A DNA stretch of 64,000 bases from Saprospiraceae bacterium (GTDB taxonomy: Bacteria; Bacteroidota; Bacteroidia; Chitinophagales; Saprospiraceae): the NCBI GenBank assembly GCA_016714765.1, contig JADKCF010000002.1, positions 62,001 to 126,000 on the forward strand. Direction: 5' to 3'. Shown here one piece after another: positions 9,057 through 17,692 of this stretch (position 1 is its first letter; every line of letters begins with the position of its first letter). Below the pieces are notes generated by a model, which worked only from the letters and a program-made list of their open reading frames with translations, did no database searches and was not told where the DNA came from. The position numbers were made by a program, and so were the translations under genes.

Positions 9057-9437
9057 TTATAAATGAAACTTCCAGGTGTGGAAGACAATGAAGAGGGCTA
9101 GCTTATAATGTAAGAATGAAAAACTAAAATGGCGCAATGTATTTTTGGCTGACTTAAGAAAAATCAGGCCTTCGTCAAAAAAACAAAAAATACAATGACC
9201 AGATATATCCGTATCTTCTTTTTCATTGATTTCATTTTGTTCATTTTTTTCTTGTATCTCAAAAGGTTCAAAACCAAGAAATAAATCGGCGGACGTAATG
9301 AATGCAGTTTGATTTTGGATTACTTGTGCATCCTTTTGTGGTGCGAGTGCTACTACACCATCTGTTGCCTGAATAGAGAAAATGATACCCAGTTCAAAAA
9401 AGAAAGCCAATAAAATAAATCTTACAAAAACTGCCAA
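9057..9437 (-). CDS. Hypothetical small membrane-associated protein, 126 aa
   Basis: I do not recognise this gene. It encodes a hydrophobic N-terminal segment (residues 3-24, possible signal or anchor), then a polar, acidic centre (EIQEKNEQNEINEKEDTD), a short HCIFCFF patch with two cysteines, and a hydrophobic C-terminal end closing in FHTWKFHL. A TACTTTTG -7 element 37 bases upstream on the same strand supports it as a real gene. It lies between the antiporter gene and the SulP-dab operon on the same strand, about 100 bases before SulP. A role in ion or carbon transport is only guilt by association. Base composition is like its neighbours. Confidence 0.6.
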   Translation of the reverse strand: MAVFVRFILLAFFFELGIIFSIQATDGVVALAPQKDAQVIQNQTAFITSADLFLGFEPFEIQEKNEQNEINEKEDTDISGHCIFCFFDEGLIFLKSAKNTLRHFSFSFLHYKLALFIVFHTWKFHL

Positions 9438-9473
9438 AACAAAATTATTGTGAAGAAATTAGATTCAAAGATG

Positions 9474-9481
9474 CAAAAGTA
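9474..9481 (-). promoter_or_regulatory. TAnnTTTG -7 element for the 126-aa gene
   Basis: On the minus strand this reads TACTTTTG, a full match to the Bacteroidota -7 consensus, 36 bases before the start codon at 9437. A TTG at the expected -33 distance was not seen. Confidence 0.4.
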
Positions 9482-9638
9482 ACGAAACAATGTTTAGAAT
9501 TAGTATTAAACAAAATAAAATATTTCTCTGCCACGTATAAGATTAATTTAGATCTTATCATTTACCATAGACAATAACCCATTATTTTACTCGTTCCCAA
9601 TAGGTTTTTGTAAATTAAAACGTGTAATTTGTTGTCGT

Positions 9639-11036
9639 TTATTCTAAATTATGCTGAGTCCCCGTATCAGGATACTGAATGCCTTTTGCTTCATCTCTTG
9701 CCTTGCATTCTGTGGCAGGACAATTTAATGCAGGTTCTTTGTGCGCTTTATTATCTCCCGGCTCCCATCCCAGAGTGCTATACAAGACAAAAAATCCAAA
9801 AATATAGGCTACTATAACATGCCATCCTTGTCTGATCCAGACAGCAACGTTTCTGGCTTCAGGAAATTTATTGGTTATAGCAACGCCCGCAGACGAACCA
9901 AACCAAATCATAGATCCTCCAAATCCAACAGAATAAGCAAGCATTCCCCAATCGAAGTGACCTTGTTCAAGGCATAATTTTGTCAATGGAATATTATCAA
10001 AAACGGCAGACACAAATCCCAAAATAAAGGCAGTCAACCAAGAAGCATTCGGGAGAGTCTCCACCGGCATCAAAGAAGCTGCTGTCACCAGGCACAGCAA
10101 AAATATAGTTCCCTTTAATGATGCGGATACTTCACCCCAAGGCATCTTCCGGAAAATGGCTCCAATAAAAATAGCCAGCCATACTCCCAGTGCGGGCATA
10201 TCATAATAGATATTGGACAGGATAGCTCCTATAAGAATAAGCACGACGATTAAAAGCATACCATAATCCACTTTAACCCCTTTTTTAGACTCTTGAAGGA
10301 TTCTTTGATATTTATCTTGCTGGTGTGCTGCAAACCAAGTTACTATTACCATGGCGGCAAATGCAGCCACGTATGCATGTATTACATTCAAAGCAGCAAC
10401 TCCATCTATCCACATCATAGTCGTCGTCGTATCTCCTACAATACTGCCAGAACCACCAGCATTACTTGCAGCGACTATTGCTGCTATGTAACCTGGATGC
10501 ACCTTATTTTTAAAGACTACTAAGGCTATGGTGCCGCCTATCATGGCAGCTGCAATATTATCTAAAAATGAAGAGATAACAAATACAAAAATAAGTAAAA
10601 AGGCAGGTCCTTTCCAATCATCGGGTAAATAATGCGGAAGTATTTCAGGCACACCTGACTGTTCGAATATTTTTGCAAGAATACCAAATCCGAGCAATAA
10701 ACCCAACAAATTGACCAGGACACCCCATTCTCCCTGACGTAAGTTTTTGTCTGTCAGCTGACTGACCAGTGAATTTTCACCGAAAAAGTGTTCCTGAAAA
10801 GGATAGCCGGATATAAATAGTAGTTTATATAAAATAATTACAGTTAATCCAATAATGGCCACCCAAAAAGTCTGATCATGAAAAAGTGCCACCCCAAGCA
10901 ACGTCAATGCAAACAATATAAATTCGACCCGAATTCCTGCTATTGACGCTCCTGCTGTGCCTCCTGAAGCCAATAAAAATATCGGAAACAAGAACAAAAG
11001 TAAAATCGGAAAAAAGGTTTTAATGTATTGTGACAT
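9639..11036 (-). CDS. ArsB/NhaD-type (ion transporter superfamily) antiporter or permease
   Basis: A 465-residue polytopic protein with the ion-transporter-superfamily repeat. SSFLDNIAAAMIGGTIALVVF and SNAGGSGSIVGDTTTTMMWI make one half, and VSAVFDNIPLTKLCLEQGH with SVGFGGSMIWFGSSAGVAI the other. The paired D-N-I/P motifs and G-D-T-T-T-T-M-M-W are shared with NhaD Na+/H+ antiporters and related COG1055 proteins, often labelled citrate transporter. Substrate cannot be told from sequence. The tail is hydrophilic with two cysteines (NCPATECKARDE). I placed the start at ATG 11036 (MSQYIKTFFPIL); a start at 11057 would prepend MYIKIII. It lies between DedA and the 126-aa gene and may help keep the sodium or proton gradient used by SulP (inference). 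Confidence 0.75.
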   Translation of the reverse strand: MSQYIKTFFPILLLFLFPIFLLASGGTAGASIAGIRVEFILFALTLLGVALFHDQTFWVAIIGLTVIILYKLLFISGYPFQEHFFGENSLVSQLTDKNLRQGEWGVLVNLLGLLLGFGILAKIFEQSGVPEILPHYLPDDWKGPAFLLIFVFVISSFLDNIAAAMIGGTIALVVFKNKVHPGYIAAIVAASNAGGSGSIVGDTTTTMMWIDGVAALNVIHAYVAAFAAMVIVTWFAAHQQDKYQRILQESKKGVKVDYGMLLIVVLILIGAILSNIYYDMPALGVWLAIFIGAIFRKMPWGEVSASLKGTIFLLCLVTAASLMPVETLPNASWLTAFILGFVSAVFDNIPLTKLCLEQGHFDWGMLAYSVGFGGSMIWFGSSAGVAITNKFPEARNVAVWIRQGWHVIVAYIFGFFVLYSTLGWEPGDNKAHKEPALNCPATECKARDEAKGIQYPDTGTQHNLE

Positions 11037-11132
11037 GATTATTATTTTTATATACAAAATACAAAGTAAAGTAAACTATTTTATTTGTCCAAACTAAAAG
11101 TCATATGACTTACTGTAAAAAACTTCAAATCA

Positions 11133-11801
11133 TTATTTTAATCTGGCCACTTTAATTATAAAAGGTACCGTGGTAAAAATCACAATTCCAAGTACGATAT
11201 AACCCAAATGTGCGCTAAGGTCATATTGGTATTTTTTAATTAGAAAGGCATTCAAATAATGACCTGTCAAAACCATGGAAACAGTCCAGGCTATAGACCC
11301 ACTAATATTAAATAATGTAAATTTGCGATAATCCATTCTCACTGTCCCGGCTACTATCGGTGCAAAGGTTCTGATGAACGGGATAAATCTTGCAAAGAAA
11401 ATGGTCATGGATCCATGTTTTTCGTAATAAATTTTGGCATCAGCCAAAAACTTGCCCTTAAACCAGAAAGTATCTTTTTTATGATACAGCCTTTTTCCAC
11501 CTTTACTGCCAAACCAATAACCAAAAACATTACCGGCTATACCGGAGATGGATATAAGAAAGATGATTACTATCAATTGTAACCATTCGCTTTCGATGGG
11601 ATATACACCATCCATCAATTTTTTACTGTATACTCCTGCCACAAAAAGCAATGAATCACCAGGTAAAAAAAATCCGGCAAACAAACCCGTTTCAGCAAAA
11701 ACTACAAACATGATCAGTAAAATTCCACCATTGGCCACGTACCATTGGGGTTGTAACAAATCCGAAAAGTGCAGTAAATGAAAAAACAAACAGGGCGGCA
11801 T
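11133..11801 (-). CDS. DedA family (VTT/SNARE-associated) membrane protein
   Basis: This 222-residue protein has the DedA pattern: FVVFAETGLFAGFFLPGDSLLF near residue 34, GNVFGYWFGSKGGKRLY, then FFARFIPFIRTFAPIVAGTVRM and a closing membrane helix. The F-(A/S)-R-F-(I/V)-P-x-x-R-(T/S) motif is the DedA signature. The family supports envelope integrity and proton-motive-force balance, and some members flip undecaprenyl phosphate or other lipids. It opens the leftward block that continues with the antiporter and the dab operon, but a 96-base gap leaves co-transcription uncertain. It is divergent from nuoA, with a 329-base gap between the two start codons. Confidence 0.88.
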   Translation of the reverse strand: MPPCLFFHLLHFSDLLQPQWYVANGGILLIMFVVFAETGLFAGFFLPGDSLLFVAGVYSKKLMDGVYPIESEWLQLIVIIFLISISGIAGNVFGYWFGSKGGKRLYHKKDTFWFKGKFLADAKIYYEKHGSMTIFFARFIPFIRTFAPIVAGTVRMDYRKFTLFNISGSIAWTVSMVLTGHYLNAFLIKKYQYDLSAHLGYIVLGIVIFTTVPFIIKVARLK

Positions 11802-12130
11802 TTTAGCTGTGGTTTAGGGCAAATATTTTTTACAGATCCTAAAATGAGTGCAAAACGTAAAGGTAATTAATTTTCTACGAAATATAGTATAGTGTTTGGT
11901 AGATATGTGCCAGCACTAAAATTTCTAATATAAAGATGAAATGATGCTAAAAAATTTTTATAAACTATATGACAATAGAAATGCCCAAAACAAAATAAAA
12001 AAATGAAAAACTTAAATATTATTACAACAAAAAGAGTTTTTAATTATTTTAATCCATGAAAGTGGATGAAATATCCATATCTTTGCCGCTGATTTTTTTA
12101 CTTAATCAATCTATCTAAATTGAAATAACC
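11802..12130. other. 329-base intergenic region between dedA and nuoA
   Basis: A very AT-rich stretch that must hold the divergent start signals for dedA (left) and the nuo operon (right). The one element I can support is TATCTTTG at 12078-12085. No reading frame, clear hairpin or tandem repeat is visible; the A-rich run near 11985-12035 is low complexity rather than a repeat. Confidence 0.6.
12078..12085 (+). promoter_or_regulatory. TAnnTTTG -7 element of the nuo operon
   Basis: TATCTTTG matches the -7 consensus exactly and is followed by GC, as is common in Bacteroidota. It lies 45 bases before nuoA ATG 12131. A TTG at -33 is not evident. Confidence 0.5.
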
Positions 12131-12511
12131 ATGGAAACTCAGTCCATAGAATCTATTCAGTTGGATTATCTTGCGATATTAATACAATTTGTAGTTGCTT
12201 CCAGTTTTGTAATTGGAACGTTTTACCTAACCCATAAATTGGGCCCAAAGCACAAATCAGAAAAAAAACTCCAAAGCTTTGAATGCGGATTAGATTCAAT
12301 AGGTGATGCAAGGCTACCGTTTTCAGTCAAGTATTTTCTGGCAGCTATATTATTTGTTTTATTTGATGCAGAGGTTATATTTTTTTATCCCTGGGCAGTC
12401 AATTTCAGAGAGTTGGGCGAAGAAGGGTTTATTAAAATGATTCTATTTGTAACGCCTTTTATGCTTGGGTTTTATTATGTGATAAAAAAAGGAGCATTAA
12501 AATGGGAATAA
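12131..12511 (+). CDS. nuoA: NADH-quinone oxidoreductase subunit A
   Basis: A 126-residue protein with three membrane helices. It carries the NuoA signatures SFECGLDSIGDARLPFSVKY (cysteine loop between helices 1 and 2) and LFDAEVIFFYPWA (acidic residues in helix 2). NuoA is a small membrane-arm subunit that, with NuoH, NuoJ and NuoK, surrounds the quinone-access region of complex I. It is the first of fourteen collinear nuo genes in canonical order A-N, with short gaps or overlaps throughout. The -7 element at 12078 is the likely operon promoter. Confidence 0.96.
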   Translation: METQSIESIQLDYLAILIQFVVASSFVIGTFYLTHKLGPKHKSEKKLQSFECGLDSIGDARLPFSVKYFLAAILFVLFDAEVIFFYPWAVNFRELGEEGFIKMILFVTPFMLGFYYVIKKGALKWE

Positions 12512-12526
12512 AATTCTTAGACCGCC

Positions 12527-13066
12527 ATGGAGAATAAAATATCCGAAGCGCCGGAAATGTATGTAGGAGAAGGATACGGCCTTACACGTCTGGACAAAGT
12601 AGTAGGACTAGCAAGAGCCAACTCGATATGGCCTCTGCCATTTGCTACATCTTGTTGTGGTATTGAGTTTATGGCTACTATGGCTGCTACATATGATCTC
12701 GGGAGATTTGGAGCCGAACGACTGAGTTTTTCTCCGAGACAGGCAGATTTGCTAATGGTAATGGGAACTATTGCAAAAAAAATGGGTCCCGTTTTAAAAC
12801 AGGTATATACACAGATGGCCGAGCCCAAATGGGTCATAGCCGTAGGAGCATGTGCCAGCAGTGGTGGTATTTTTGATACATATTCAGTATTACAGGGTAT
12901 AGATAAAGTCATTCCTGTAGATGTCTATGTACCTGGCTGCCCCCCACCGCCAGAGGCCATTCTGGACGGCATACTAAAAATTCAGGAGTTAATGAAAAAC
13001 GAGTCACTGGGGCGAAGGAGCTCACCGGAGTACCTTCAGTTGCTGGAAAAATATGGAATTGATTAA
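12527..13066 (+). CDS. nuoB: NADH-quinone oxidoreductase subunit B
   Basis: The 179-residue product shows the N2 iron-sulfur ligands: the adjacent cysteines in [12 protein letters not shown], a third in [13 protein letters not shown], and the fourth in [15 protein letters not shown]. NuoB holds cluster N2, the electron donor to quinone at the base of the peripheral arm. Starting ATG 12527 lies 15 bases after nuoA; its stop TAA shares one base with the nuoC start (TAATG), suggesting translational coupling. Length is normal and all ligands are present. Confidence 0.97.
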   Translation: MENKISEAPEMYVGEGYGLTRLDKVVGLARANSIWPLPFATSCCGIEFMATMAATYDLGRFGAERLSFSPRQADLLMVMGTIAKKMGPVLKQVYTQMAEPKWVIAVGACASSGGIFDTYSVLQGIDKVIPVDVYVPGCPPPPEAILDGILKIQELMKNESLGRRSSPEYLQLLEKYGID

Positions 13067-13581
13067 TGCAAAGAGTGGTGAAAGTAACTAACGATTATAT
13101 AGCAGAGGCAATATTGCAAAAGTTTCCGGAAAGCATCAGGAGCATAGAGGAAAGCTATGCCACTTTGGATATTGTTGTTGCAAAAGAAAAAATAATTGAG
13201 ATCATTACATGGTTCAAGACCCATGAAGTGTTACAGTTTAACTTCCTTACTAGCTTGTGTGGAGTACATTTTCCTGATAAGAAAGACGAAGAGCTGTCAG
13301 TAGTATACCACATGCACAGCTTTATAAATAATATACGCCTTCGAATTCATGTTTTTTTACCTATAAGTTTGCCTGAGATTCCAACGTTGACAGGAGTATT
13401 TGCCGGAGCTAACTGGATGGAAAGAGAGACTTTTGAATTTTATGGTGTAAAGTTTGACGGACACCCTGATTTGCGCATCATTCTCAATGAAGAAAGTATG
13501 ACTTATCATCCGTTAAGAAAAGAATATCCGCTTATTGACGATTCAAGAACTGATAAAGATGATAAATATTTCGGGAGGTAG
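13066..13581 (+). CDS. nuoC: NADH-quinone oxidoreductase subunit C
   Basis: This 171-residue protein ends with the 30-kDa-subunit signature: FAGANWMERETFEFYGVKF and then the H-P-x-L-R-x-I-L pattern (HPDLRIILNEES), followed by HPLRKEYPL. NuoC is a peripheral-arm scaffold that packs against NuoD. It is separate from nuoD, not fused as in E. coli. It overlaps nuoB by one base and the likely nuoD start by some 23 bases, which points to coupled translation. Confidence 0.95.
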   Translation: MQRVVKVTNDYIAEAILQKFPESIRSIEESYATLDIVVAKEKIIEIITWFKTHEVLQFNFLTSLCGVHFPDKKDEELSVVYHMHSFINNIRLRIHVFLPISLPEIPTLTGVFAGANWMERETFEFYGVKFDGHPDLRIILNEESMTYHPLRKEYPLIDDSRTDKDDKYFGR

Positions 13582-14797
13582 TTCAGAGCATGACCACATC
13601 ATGCATGGTAAAGAGATTACAGAAAAGGAAATAAAACAATATAATTTTCTTAATCTTGGTCCAACGCATCCGGCTACGCATGGTATTTTTCAGAACGTCT
13701 TGAAGATGGACGGAGAGATCATCGTCGATGCTGAGCCCACCATTGGTTACATACACCGGGCTTTCGAAAAACTGGCTGAGCACAGGCCATTTTATCAGAT
13801 ACCTACTATTACAGACCGACTTAACTACTGTTCAGCACCGATCAATAATATTGGCTGGCATCTAACTGTAGAGAAACTGCTGAAAATCGAAACACCTAAA
13901 AGAGTGGATTATCTTAGGGTCATTATCATGGAGTTGGCCAGAATTGCAGATCATATTGTTTGTAATAGTGTCATCGCCGTAGATACCGGAGCATTGACTG
14001 GCTTTTTATATGTTTTTCAGTGGCGTGAAAAAATATATGAAATATATGAACAGATCTGTGGTGCCCGCCTTACAACCAATATCGGAAGGATTGGCGGATT
14101 CGAAAGAGATTTTTCCGAAAATGTATTTTTGAATATCAACTCATTTCTCAAAGAGTTTCCTAAGGTATTGTCCGAGTTTGAAAAACTGGTCATGCGCAAC
14201 AGGATTTTTATGGATCGAACCATAGATGTCGGCAAAATCACTCCAGAAAGGGCACTTGAATATAGTTTTAGTGGCCCAAATCTGAGAGCTGCAGGTGTGG
14301 ATTATGATGTGAGGGTGATGTCCCCGTATTGCTCTTATGAAGATTTTGATTTTAAAATACCTGTAGGCACCGCAGGGGACTCATATGATAGATTTTGTGT
14401 CAGACAGGAAGAAATGTGGCAGAGTCTAAGCATCATACAGCAGGCAGTACAAAATATGCCACAAGGAAGTTACCATGCAGATGTACCAGAATTTTATCTT
14501 CCCCCTAAAGAAGAAGTATACGGGTCTATGGAAGGTCTAATCTGGCACTTCAAAATAGTGATGGGCGAAATAGATGTACCTAAAGGCCAGGTTTACCACA
14601 GTGTCGAAGGAGGAAATGGAGAACTGGGATTTTATCTTGTCAGCGACGGAGGCAGACAACCATACAGATTACACTTCAGGAGACCGTCTTTTATATATTA
14701 TCAGGCCTATCCTGAGATGATTGTAGGCTCTATGTTGAGTGACGCCATCCTTACCATGAGTAGTATGAATGTTATAGCCGGAGAATTGGATGCTTAA
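13559..14797 (+). CDS. nuoD: NADH-quinone oxidoreductase subunit D (49 kDa)
   Basis: The product carries NLGPTHPATHGIFQNVLKMD near the start, YIHRAFEKLAEHR, GGFERDFSENV, FSGPNLRAAGVDYDVR and the C-terminal DAILTMSSMNVIAGELDA, all typical of the 49-kDa subunit that shapes the quinone site with NuoB. The start is uncertain. ATG 13559 overlaps nuoC and gives MINISGGSS; ATG 13601 (MHGKEITEKE) avoids the overlap and has GGGAGG about 22 bases before it; ATG 13535 would give a longer overlap. The mature core begins near EKEIKQYNF in all cases. Roughly 400-412 residues, normal for the family. Confidence 0.95.
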   Translation: MINISGGSSEHDHIMHGKEITEKEIKQYNFLNLGPTHPATHGIFQNVLKMDGEIIVDAEPTIGYIHRAFEKLAEHRPFYQIPTITDRLNYCSAPINNIGWHLTVEKLLKIETPKRVDYLRVIIMELARIADHIVCNSVIAVDTGALTGFLYVFQWREKIYEIYEQICGARLTTNIGRIGGFERDFSENVFLNINSFLKEFPKVLSEFEKLVMRNRIFMDRTIDVGKITPERALEYSFSGPNLRAAGVDYDVRVMSPYCSYEDFDFKIPVGTAGDSYDRFCVRQEEMWQSLSIIQQAVQNMPQGSYHADVPEFYLPPKEEVYGSMEGLIWHFKIVMGEIDVPKGQVYHSVEGGNGELGFYLVSDGGRQPYRLHFRRPSFIYYQAYPEMIVGSMLSDAILTMSSMNVIAGELDA

Positions 14798-14818
14798 TAA
14801 ATACAAAGTAAGATTGCA

Positions 14819-15334
14819 ATGACACAAACAGAACAAATTACGTTTTCACAAAAATCCATGGAGGAAATGGATAGAATAATATTGCAGTATCCACCTGATA
14901 AGAAGAAGTCAGCCCTTTTGCCGGTCTTACATATTGTGCAGCAAGAGAATGGAAATTGGCTTTCTACTGAGGTGATGGATAAAATAGCCAAAATTCTTGA
15001 TATCAAACCGATAGAAGTATATGAAGTTGCAAGTTTTTATTCTATGTATAACCTGGAGCCTGTAGGCAAAATAGTCATCGAAGTTTGTCATACAGGTCCA
15101 TGCATGATCTGCGGGGCAGAAAAAATAATTGCACATATCGAAAATAAACTGAACATAAAAGTAGGTGAGACAACAGAAGATAAAATGTTTACCTTAAAAA
15201 CCGTAGAATGCCTTGGAGCCTGTGGTTATGCACCTATGTTTCAGATCGGTGAGCAGTATTATGAAAATCTTACAATAGAGCAGGTAGACAATATTTTGGA
15301 TTCACTCCGAAAAGAAAAAGAAGCAATCAATTAA
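14819..15334 (+). CDS. nuoE: NADH-quinone oxidoreductase subunit E
   Basis: A 171-residue thioredoxin-like ferredoxin subunit. The 2Fe-2S (N1a) ligands are two cysteines in VCHTGPCMICGAE and two in VECLGACGYAPM; an extra cysteine at CMIC is present between the first pair and the rest. The helical N-terminal part includes LPVLHIVQQENGNWL and VYEVASFYSMY, both family hallmarks. NuoE works with NuoF and NuoG in the NADH-oxidising module. It lies three bases before nuoF. Confidence 0.95.
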   Translation: MTQTEQITFSQKSMEEMDRIILQYPPDKKKSALLPVLHIVQQENGNWLSTEVMDKIAKILDIKPIEVYEVASFYSMYNLEPVGKIVIEVCHTGPCMICGAEKIIAHIENKLNIKVGETTEDKMFTLKTVECLGACGYAPMFQIGEQYYENLTIEQVDNILDSLRKEKEAIN

Positions 15335-15337
15335 GTC

Positions 15338-16684
15338 ATGGGAAGGAAAATATTGCTCGAACACATAGATAAACCGGGGATTGACCAAATCGAGAGTTAT
15401 ATCAAATACGGAGGATACAGATCTGTATCTAAAGCATTAAAAGAAATGACTCCTGATGAAGTGACAGAAGAAGTCAAAAAATCAGGATTAAGAGGAAGAG
15501 GTGGTGCCGGTTTTGCCACCGGACTTAAATGGAGTTTTCTGGACAAGTCTACGGATAAACCAAGATATCTGCTATGCAACGCAGATGAAAGTGAGCCGGG
15601 TACATTTAAGGACAGACTTTTGATGGAAAAAATTCCTCACCTACTTATAGAAGGGATGATCACATCTAGTTATGCCCTGGGATGTAATACATCCTATATT
15701 TATATCAGAGGAGAATATATGTTTATCCTGCGCATCCTCCAAAAAGCAATTGCAGAAGCATATGCCAAAGGTTTTTTGGGTAAAAATATACTGGGTTCAG
15801 GATTTAACCTTGACCTTTATGTACACCCAGGAGCAGGCGCATACATATGTGGAGAAGAAACAGCACTCATAGAGTCTCTCGAAGGGAAAAGAGGAAATCC
15901 AAGGATAAAACCACCTTTTCCTGCGGTTTCGGGTTTGTGGAATTGTCCTACAATAGTCAATAATGTAGAGAGTATAGCAGCGGTAGTCTCTATCGTCAAT
16001 GAAGGTGGAGACGAATATGCAAAAACAGGTATCGGAAAGTCTACAGGTACAAAACTCATTTCTGCATCCGGTAATATCAATAAACCTGGCGTTTATGAAA
16101 TAGAAATGGGAGTGCCGGTAGAAGAATTTATTTATTCTGATGAGTATTGTGGTGGGATAAAAAACGGACTTGAATTGAAAGCATGTGTTCCGGGAGGCTC
16201 TTCAGTACCTATCTTGCCAAAGCACCATTTATTGTATGAAAGCAATGGAAATCCCCGTTTAATGTCGTATGAGAGTCTCAGCGAAGGAGGGTTTGCCACA
16301 GGTAGTATGTTAGGATCTGGAGGCTTTATAGTATATGATGAAAAACAATGCATAGTCAGAAATACATGGAATTTTGCCAGATTTTACCATCACGAAAGTT
16401 GCGGACAGTGCAGTCCATGCAGGGAAGGTACCGGATGGATGGAAAGAGTGCTCCATAACATAGAATATGGTCACGGAAAAATGGAGGATATAGATTTGCT
16501 TTGGGACATACAGAGAAAGATAGAAGGCAATACTATTTGTCCACTGGGAGATGCTGCGGCATGGCCGGTTGCAGCTGCCATCAGACATTTCAGACACGAA
16601 TTTGAATACCATGTCAAATATAGAAACCGTGTATTTGACGAAGATCATGTGTATCAGCCGGAGATGAAAGCACAATTGGTATAA
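15338..16684 (+). CDS. nuoF: NADH-quinone oxidoreductase subunit F (NADH/FMN-binding)
   Basis: This 448-residue subunit has the FMN/NADH site GLRGRGGAGFATGLKWSF, the CNADESEPGTFKDR segment, the second nucleotide-binding region GAGAYICGEETALIESLEG, and 4Fe-4S (N3) ligands in ESCGQCSPCREGTGWM plus the distal cysteine in NTICPLGDAA. It is the site of NADH oxidation, passing electrons through FMN to N3. Presence of NuoE, NuoF and NuoG together shows a full NADH-using complex I rather than a ferredoxin- or F420-linked version lacking them. Confidence 0.97.
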   Translation: MGRKILLEHIDKPGIDQIESYIKYGGYRSVSKALKEMTPDEVTEEVKKSGLRGRGGAGFATGLKWSFLDKSTDKPRYLLCNADESEPGTFKDRLLMEKIPHLLIEGMITSSYALGCNTSYIYIRGEYMFILRILQKAIAEAYAKGFLGKNILGSGFNLDLYVHPGAGAYICGEETALIESLEGKRGNPRIKPPFPAVSGLWNCPTIVNNVESIAAVVSIVNEGGDEYAKTGIGKSTGTKLISASGNINKPGVYEIEMGVPVEEFIYSDEYCGGIKNGLELKACVPGGSSVPILPKHHLLYESNGNPRLMSYESLSEGGFATGSMLGSGGFIVYDEKQCIVRNTWNFARFYHHESCGQCSPCREGTGWMERVLHNIEYGHGKMEDIDLLWDIQRKIEGNTICPLGDAAAWPVAAAIRHFRHEFEYHVKYRNRVFDEDHVYQPEMKAQLV

Positions 16685-16701
16685 AAGCAAAAATTATATA
16701 A

Positions 16702-17652
16702 ATGCTAAAAGTAACCATAGACGATATTAGTATAGAAGTTCCACCAGGTACCACGATACTGCAGGCTGCGAGGATGATAGGACAGAATGTGCCTCCTGCT
16801 ATGTGTTACTATAGTAAGTTGGAAGGTAGTGGTGGTAAATGCAGAACCTGTCTGGTCAAAGTCACAAAAGGTTCAGAAAAAGATCCAAGACCCATGCCAA
16901 AACTAGTTGCCAGTTGTAGGACAGGTGTGATGGATGGTATGGAAGTACGTAACGAAACCTCCCCTGAAGTCATTGATGCCAGGAAGGGTGTTACCGAATT
17001 TCTGCTGATCAACCACCCGCTCGATTGCCCTGTTTGTGACCAGGCAGGAGAGTGCAAGCTTCAAGACTTGAGTTACGAACATGGTTTAGCCAAGAGCAGG
17101 TATGAGTTTAAAAGAAGGGAGTTTGAAAAAAGGGATATAGGAGACAAAATCCAGCTTCATATGAACAGGTGTATTCTGTGTTACAGATGTACCCAGGTTG
17201 CAGATCAGCTGACGCCCGAAAGAGTCCACGGAGTGCTCAACAGAGGAGAAGTATCAGAAATATCTACTTACATAGAACAAGCAGTGGACAATGATTTTTC
17301 AGGTAATATGATTGACGTATGCCCTGTGGGAGCCCTAACTGATAAGACATTCAGATTTAAATCCAGAGTATGGTTTACAAAGCCTATGCTGGCACACAGA
17401 GAGTGCACCACCTGCTCGGGCAAAGTTACCTTGTGGTTTCAGGGTAGTGAAGTACTCCGTGTGACTACAAGAAAAGACAAGTGGAATGAAGCGGAAGCTT
17501 TCATATGTAACGACTGTAGATTTGAAAAGAAAAAAACAGAAGACTGGACGATAGATGGTCCTGCTCATATCGATACGCATTCGGTCATAGCACAAAACCA
17601 TCTACCATTCGAATTACCAGTTGTTCAAAAAAACCTTCCTGATGCACTTTGA
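16702..17652 (+). CDS. nuoG: NADH-quinone oxidoreductase subunit G, short form lacking the molybdopterin-like domain
   Basis: At 316 residues this is far shorter than E. coli NuoG (about 900). It holds the 2Fe-2S cluster (MCYYSKLEGSGGKCRTCLVK), the His/Cys cluster (NHPLDCPVCDQAGECKLQD) and two further 4Fe-4S sets (CILCYRCTQVADQ and MIDVCPVGALTDK). After them comes only the N-terminal piece of the molybdopterin-oxidoreductase-like domain, still bearing two Cys-x2-Cys pairs (HRECTTCSGKVT and FICNDCRFEKK) that may bind an extra cluster. The rest of that domain is missing. The frame ends cleanly and nuoH follows 40 bases later, so this is a stable short form, which I recall as common in Bacteroidota. 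Confidence 0.92.
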   Translation: MLKVTIDDISIEVPPGTTILQAARMIGQNVPPAMCYYSKLEGSGGKCRTCLVKVTKGSEKDPRPMPKLVASCRTGVMDGMEVRNETSPEVIDARKGVTEFLLINHPLDCPVCDQAGECKLQDLSYEHGLAKSRYEFKRREFEKRDIGDKIQLHMNRCILCYRCTQVADQLTPERVHGVLNRGEVSEISTYIEQAVDNDFSGNMIDVCPVGALTDKTFRFKSRVWFTKPMLAHRECTTCSGKVTLWFQGSEVLRVTTRKDKWNEAEAFICNDCRFEKKKTEDWTIDGPAHIDTHSVIAQNHLPFELPVVQKNLPDAL

Positions 17653-17692
17653 AGTCATGAATACACATAATTATTAACCAGAGAAGAATAGT

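Noticed and set aside
9537..9560. ATAAGAT/ATCTTAT inverted repeat near the antiporter gene
   Set aside because: Seven AT-only pairs in AT-rich DNA are expected by chance.
11985..12060. A-rich low-complexity stretch considered as an origin or tandem repeat
   Set aside because: No DnaA-box-like sequence or repeating unit is seen; it fits an AT-rich promoter region.
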